A stretch of 64,000 nucleotides of DNA from Aquanectria penicillioides (taxonomy: Eukaryota > Ascomycota > Sordariomycetes > Hypocreales > Nectriaceae), in NCBI GenBank assembly GCA_003415625.1, contig PYIU01000006.1:1984001-2048000 (forward strand), read 5' to 3'. The notes beneath the pieces are model-generated. The model was not told where the DNA came from and did no database searches. It saw nothing but the letters and a program-made list of their open reading frames with translations. The first letter of the stretch is position 1, and every line of letters begins with the position of its first letter. Position numbers and translations under genes: made by a program. Below are positions 59,253 through 64,000 of the stretch, one piece after another.

Positions 59253-60992
59253 TCAGAATCCATACAGGGTACTCTTGCCACTCCTCATGGGCACTTCTTG
59301 ATAACGTGTTTCATTCTGTTGCGGTGCCCTGTCAGAGTAGATTACACTACCCGCTAGTGGCATATCCTTAAATCTAGTGTCATTGGACATCACCGGTCCA
59401 GAAATGTTCATGGCAAGTGGTTGCTCGTCAATTGGAGTTGCTTCTGTCGTAGTCACGGTTGGCGGGGTGTACTTCTTTGGCATTCGTAACCTGGGAATAG
59501 ACGGAAGAGTCAAAGATGGGACTTTGGGCCGCGGAGCAGATGAGGGAGCCGGTACAGGCGGAGGTGGAGGGACAGGCGTTGTTGTACGAGAAGTTGATGC
59601 GTTATATGGGGGCGGTGGTGGGACGAGGCTAGGAGCGGGAGCAGGAGCGGGAGCAGGAGGCGCATGAGTATTGCTCTCATTTGCATGGTTGATATAGGCC
59701 TGGAGTGAAAAGGCATCTGAGAGGCTGGATGGATTCCTTTGATGCGTGGCTGCTGGTGTCAGGGGACTGGGTGCCATATTGAGATTGAATGACCGTGAAA
59801 TGGCGGCTGGGTTGTATGCCTGATGAGTAGGAATGGCACTGTTGGGCCCTCGGCCCAGTGCCCGGGGATCAAAATTATAATGAAGCCTTGTGTTATTGGC
59901 ACGAGCTTCTTTCTCCAGCCTGTCGTGGTACTCGGCGTTGTTTCCATTGCAGTTTCCATTGCCATTGCCGCCCTGGTCGTACTGGCTCTGAGCACTGTAG
60001 GAGCGCAGAGAGGAAGACATCTTGGTGGGAGGCAGGAAGGGATCTGGGGTGCCATAGTGGCTGCGGTAGGATAAATTGTCGTGGAGTTTTGCTTGTTTTT
60101 GACGGCGCCAGTATACAATGAAGAGGGCAATAGCACCAAGGAAGAAAAGTGCTGTGCCAATGGCAATGCCGACGATAGTGCCAGTGGTCATTGTTGAAGA
60201 TCCAGCACCTGCGGGCTCCTTGGTGATATCTTGGGCGGGTGTTGTGATGTTGATAGAGGAGTTGGTGAAGACGGTGCCACTGAGGCTTATAAGGGTGCCG
60301 GCTTTAGGCTTTTGTTCACATCCTGCCTCGAGGGCGGTCATGACTGCGACTGTCAGCACTAATAATGCGATGTGGGGGACCATAACTTACAGTTGGAGAG
60401 ATAGACTTGATTCCCGCTCGACTGAAGGCAGCTGATGCAGGATTTGACTTGGGACTGGGTAAACTCCTTGGTGTCGGCGTCACAGTATCCATACGTGTTT
60501 TCAGTCTTTGAGGTGAGGTTATCGTAGGTCAAGGCATCTTTCAGCGGACCGCAAGCATGATCGATAACACAGGGTGAATCGGTGTCAAAGGACGGCACAT
60601 TAGGTACGGAGAAGAGGCAGGTGCTGACAGAGTATCTCAAGTTGTCTTATCTTTGTCAGAGGATGCTATTGAGGCAGGGCATGGATCCAAGTTGGGGTCG
60701 GCTTACAAAGATACCAGTTCAAGTCTGACTCGGACCCATTGGTCTTTTTGCTCTTCTGGAGACATTCCACGCAGGCCTGGAACTTAATGCCGACCGATTT
60801 CTTAGAGAAGTCGCCGTCCTTGCACACAATGTCGGTGGTGTTGGTTGTCGAGTCACTGGGATCGAACGCATCGGATTTTCCCGAGTCCATGCAGAAGGTG
60901 GAACACGATGAACCGGGTGTGACTTGGAGGGCTAGGACATTTCCGAGGAGAAAAACTAGTAGCAGGGTAAGGGGCATTGATGAGGACGCCAT
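59253..60992 (-). CDS. Receptor-like Cys-rich single-pass membrane protein, paralog 2
   Basis: Three exons (60707-60992, 60391-60645, 59253-60343) give 543 aa with no frame break. Signal peptide LTLLLVFLLGNVLA, then TPGSSCSTFCMD. The ectodomain has two CxxCLQ modules (ACVECLQKS, SCISCLQSS) separated by DSPCVIDHACGPLKDAL, then ALEAGCEQKP and several N-glycosylation sequons. The TM helix is VGIAIGTALFFLGAIALFIVYW with basic RRQKQAK after it. The ~280-aa cytoplasmic tail has an Asn/Gly stretch, FSLQAYI, Pro-rich runs (PPPPP) and the conserved LTLPSIPRLRMPKKY, TPPTVTTTEATPID, then DTRFKDMPLAG. It faces the same way as paralog 1, about 11 kb away, with the amidase between them. Layout suggests a cell-surface sensor or wall-linked protein; ligand and partners unknown. 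Confidence 0.85.
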
Positions 60993-63900
60993 GGTTGTTG
61001 ATCACGACTCTCGGGGAGTCCGGTTAGGGTCGGAGGGAGACGGTAGAGATTATTGTCCGGATCGAATCAACATGGCCAGCGTGGACACCATGAGAGAAAA
61101 CAACAAAATCTAGGGCCAAGCCGTTTCGAAATCCAGTCGATGGGGGGGGGGGGGGGGGGTCAATGAGCTCGGAAGCAGAAACAACGACAGGAGCTCGAGG
61201 CCCGCTCGATGATGGGCAGCCGGCGGAGATATATGATGGCGGGATTCCGGGAATTAGACACTCGCGCACGAGACACGGCTGGGTTAGGACCCAGCTTAAG
61301 GGCCCGTCGGGTAAACCATGCTGGGGAAGGCTTGCAGGATTTCGTTTCCCTTGAAGCAAATAGGACTGGCGCTGATCAAAGCGGCCGGGTAGCATCCTGC
61401 ACCCTCCAGTACAGACGACCCATGTGTTACCTGTCGCCGAGAATAGCACGGGAGCCGTTGAAAATGCCCTTGGTTGGGCCAATGGCCGGGGGCCAGGACC
61501 AGCCCGGAGGCGACGTAAACGCCTGCACCACGGATGCTGACGGCACAGCAGCCAATGGCCGGGCACCAAAGGGCGGGCTCTGGGCGGCTGCGGAGAAGGC
61601 GTCGACAATTGGCCACTCGGGTCGGCGAGGGGGGGGAAGCCGTGGAGGTGTGGGCGGACGGGTCTGAAACCTGGCGAGCGAGAATGAGTGGTCTCCTTTA
61701 GCCGCCGGCCATGTCTGCGGCCTGCTGGGGCCCTAGGACAAGGCCCAAAAGCGACTGTCTGCCGTCTGCGATTCCACTTTATTGGCGTACACTTTGGTTC
61801 ATATGCTTGTTCAGCCTGTTTCGCTTCCTCCGCTACGCCTGTTGTGTGTGCACAGGGCGTGGGAAGCAGGCTGGAAACAAGGTCAAGGGAATTGCCAGTG
61901 ATCACAAGCATGACATCCCCGCCCCGCCGGCAATAGCCATGTGGCCATGATAACAGGTCGCAACCATGACTGGTTCTTGCCGTTTTTTTTCAGTTTGCCC
62001 AATTACCCAATGTCCGAGACTATGGATGACAGCTCAGAACCGCAGGCCGCATTCAGACCAACCCAACCGCTAGGCCTCACGGGCCAACGCACGCCAACTT
62101 CATGGCAAACGCCAGGTCGCCTTACCATGAGGCCGGCCGTTCCGTGCTGTTTCTTGCCGATCCCTTGCCCGTTAGTTCATCCCTCTTAAACAGATCTGGC
62201 AAGGGCTCCGGCGACAAGATCTCCATCCGTCGCCAGCAAGCCCAACGGCCACACTCGGATAGCCGCCCTCGCGGCTATCTCGAACTTTAGCCGTGTGACA
62301 TGGCTTGCATATGCATGCGCTGCATTTTCCATCACAGCCCAGCAGAATTTCCCATTCTTTGACCCTTCCAGGCCGCGATCATCTGCGATCTCTCGACGAT
62401 ATTGTTTCAAGGGATGTTGTAAGAAAGCGATTATTTCTCCTTCATCCGATGCTAAGATTGCCGCGTCCCATCGCTTAACTTTCTCCACCGGAATGGATGG
62501 GTAGACGCGACACTGTCCAGTTGAGAGCATTTGACAGCGCTCGCACACGCCCAAACAGACACATGATGAAGGCCAGACGTCACTTTAAGCCTTGTTTCTT
62601 GACTGGCTGCTCTGGCGCTGAGGCAAATTCTGGATGACGACGTGGCCTTCGATTGCATGCGCAAGTCCAGCCTCGCAAACGTCTCACTTATTAACTCACA
62701 TACAGAAATCTCCACCGGCTTTCCCCGGATTGGGCTCGTGCCCAGCCTTCTTCATTTTCGTCCTCGGCCGAAATGCAACATGCCATCATTGGGAAGTTCA
62801 ACAGTGAAACATGTGGCCGCGTCGACTGCGGGCGTCTGCTGTCACCGACAGCCCTGTCAAACACCAGACATCGAGGGTGGGTTCTGGCCTTGAAATTGAA
62901 GGAGAAGCCAGGATACCGATGGTCAAAACAGCCACATACTACATCATTACTCCTCGAATTTGACTCATTTCCCCAAATCAATGCCTGGAATCCCCGTGTC
63001 TGCGGAGGGGTCAATGTCAGTCATTTGCATGGTAGACTGTCCAAAACTTTGAAATGCGTGTCAGAGCCAACATTGACATCAACAACGAACACAAATCCGG
63101 CTTCAAGGGAATGGGAGCCAAGACGAATCTCCAAATACATCTCATACGGCGGGGTTTGGTACACTATTTTGGAAACTCGTACCATCCTAGATCACAAAGA
63201 GACGATGACATCACATGATCTTTAGTCAGGCATGTTATGTTATGTTTCTCTCTAGGGTAGGCTGTGGTCTAGTAAGCCAAAACTATCTCGATGAAGCGTG
63301 ACCTGGGGTATGAGCATTTTGGACATTATTTCAAGTCCTTCATTTCAAGGAAATTAAGATAAACTTGAGAGTGTATTGTTTCTTCCTTGGGAGAAGATTT
63401 TGGTGCTCTTTGGGACCGTGATGCCCTAATGCAAACGAGCTGTTGGTGTTGGCCCAACTTACATGTTTTATCCTGTGAGTATGTGTCTGGCACTACAGCC
63501 CCTGCTACCAGAACTGGTGCAAAAAATGTTTCAATTGCATGACTATGAAACGTCAGCCCACACTTGCTCCATCGAATCAAGAGATATAAATTATCGTGCA
63601 CTCTCAGCATCCTACCGAGAACAAGAGATTATGTGAACCGAACTCTTGACCCATGACCTTGCTAAGATCTCATAGTCATCCTATTCCCATAGAAGCAGCA
63701 ATAATTAAATGGGTGAATGCAGTTGCCTTCTTGCTAGTACTAGGTCTCGTAAAATATTGAATTGCTAGATGGAGTTTGACTAGGGACGTAGGTTATGACA
63801 TTAGAACACACCTCGGAATTGACGTTTCAACAAAGAATGAAGTAGTGCTTAGCTAACTACAAAGCCAACTCCAACTTTAAAAGCTCTGCCTTGGAGAAAT

Positions 63901-64000
63901 TTCAGGTTTTTTTTAAAGCACTACAGACAGTAAAAACCCATTTGTTTTGGAACCTGTGCTATGTAACCGTGTGATGACGCATGCTATTGGGGGTTGGGGA
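60993..64000. other. Terminal 3 kb, no supportable gene
   Basis: The promoter of membrane-protein paralog 2 occupies the start. There is an 18-base G run at 61142-61159. The long minus-strand reading 61024-61911 is Pro/Arg-rich, spans that homopolymer and looks non-coding. The last kb is AT-richer with no motif. Confidence 0.45.
61142..61159. repeat. 18-base G homopolymer
   Basis: An uninterrupted run of 18 G, upstream of membrane-protein paralog 2. Its true length is uncertain in any sequencing read. Confidence 0.8.

Noticed and set aside
61024..61911. 295-codon minus-strand reading
   Set aside because: Rich in Pro, Arg, Ser and crosses an 18-base G run. It looks like a GC-skew artefact upstream of a real gene.
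1..64000. CRISPR arrays, prophage or bacterial operons
   Set aside because: Spliced genes and fungal families throughout; no direct-repeat/spacer pattern was found.

Overview
The window looks like a chromosome piece from a filamentous ascomycete, most likely a Sordariomycete and perhaps Hypocreales. Genes carry several short introns (about 50-100 nt, GT..AG with TAAC/CTAAC-like branch sites). There are two Zn2Cys6 regulators with a fungal-specific middle domain, an Nmr-type nitrogen repressor, ERG2 and the INO80 subunit Ies1. The species is not identifiable by eye. I support 16 protein genes, one mutation-riddled relic and long non-coding stretches.

Layout. (1) 37-11024: a probable catabolic cluster with a fumarylacetoacetate-hydrolase-family enzyme, a 116-aa orphan, an MFS transporter, a Zn2Cys6 regulator and a divergent phenol-hydroxylase-like FAD monooxygenase. 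The promoter between the last two holds two CGG-N3-CCG dyads. (2) 11371-17076: housekeeping genes POM34-like nucleoporin, IES1 and ERG2. (3) 17.1-24.6 kb: gene-poor, with an unknown minus-strand relic interrupted by three TAG codons. (4) 24.6-30.6 kb: a PTR2-type peptide transporter converging on an NmrA/Nmr1 nitrogen repressor, with a dense cluster of GATA cores between their 3' ends. (5) 30.6-40.1 kb: no supportable gene, many simple repeats. (6) 40.1-48.0 kb: a second Zn2Cys6 regulator (one GC-AG intron), FCF1 and RFC4 head to head, then a 112-aa small protein head to head with a Dfm1-like derlin. (7) 48.2-61.0 kb: two paralogous receptor-like single-pass membrane proteins flank an NTA1-like N-terminal amidase that has a very long disordered tail. 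(8) 61-64 kb: nothing convincing.

Two results stand out. First, the two receptor-like proteins share Cys-rich CxxCLQ modules outside and a strongly conserved proline-rich cytoplasmic signature inside, and I do not recognise them as a named family. Second, five otherwise intact genes are broken by single missing bases (six sites), mostly at short same-base runs. In every case adding one base restores family-conserved protein. The bias towards deletions points to consensus error in the assembly rather than five pseudogenes, so frame-dependent annotation of this sequence should allow for it.

Functional links are inferred from family membership and position. No database search was possible.
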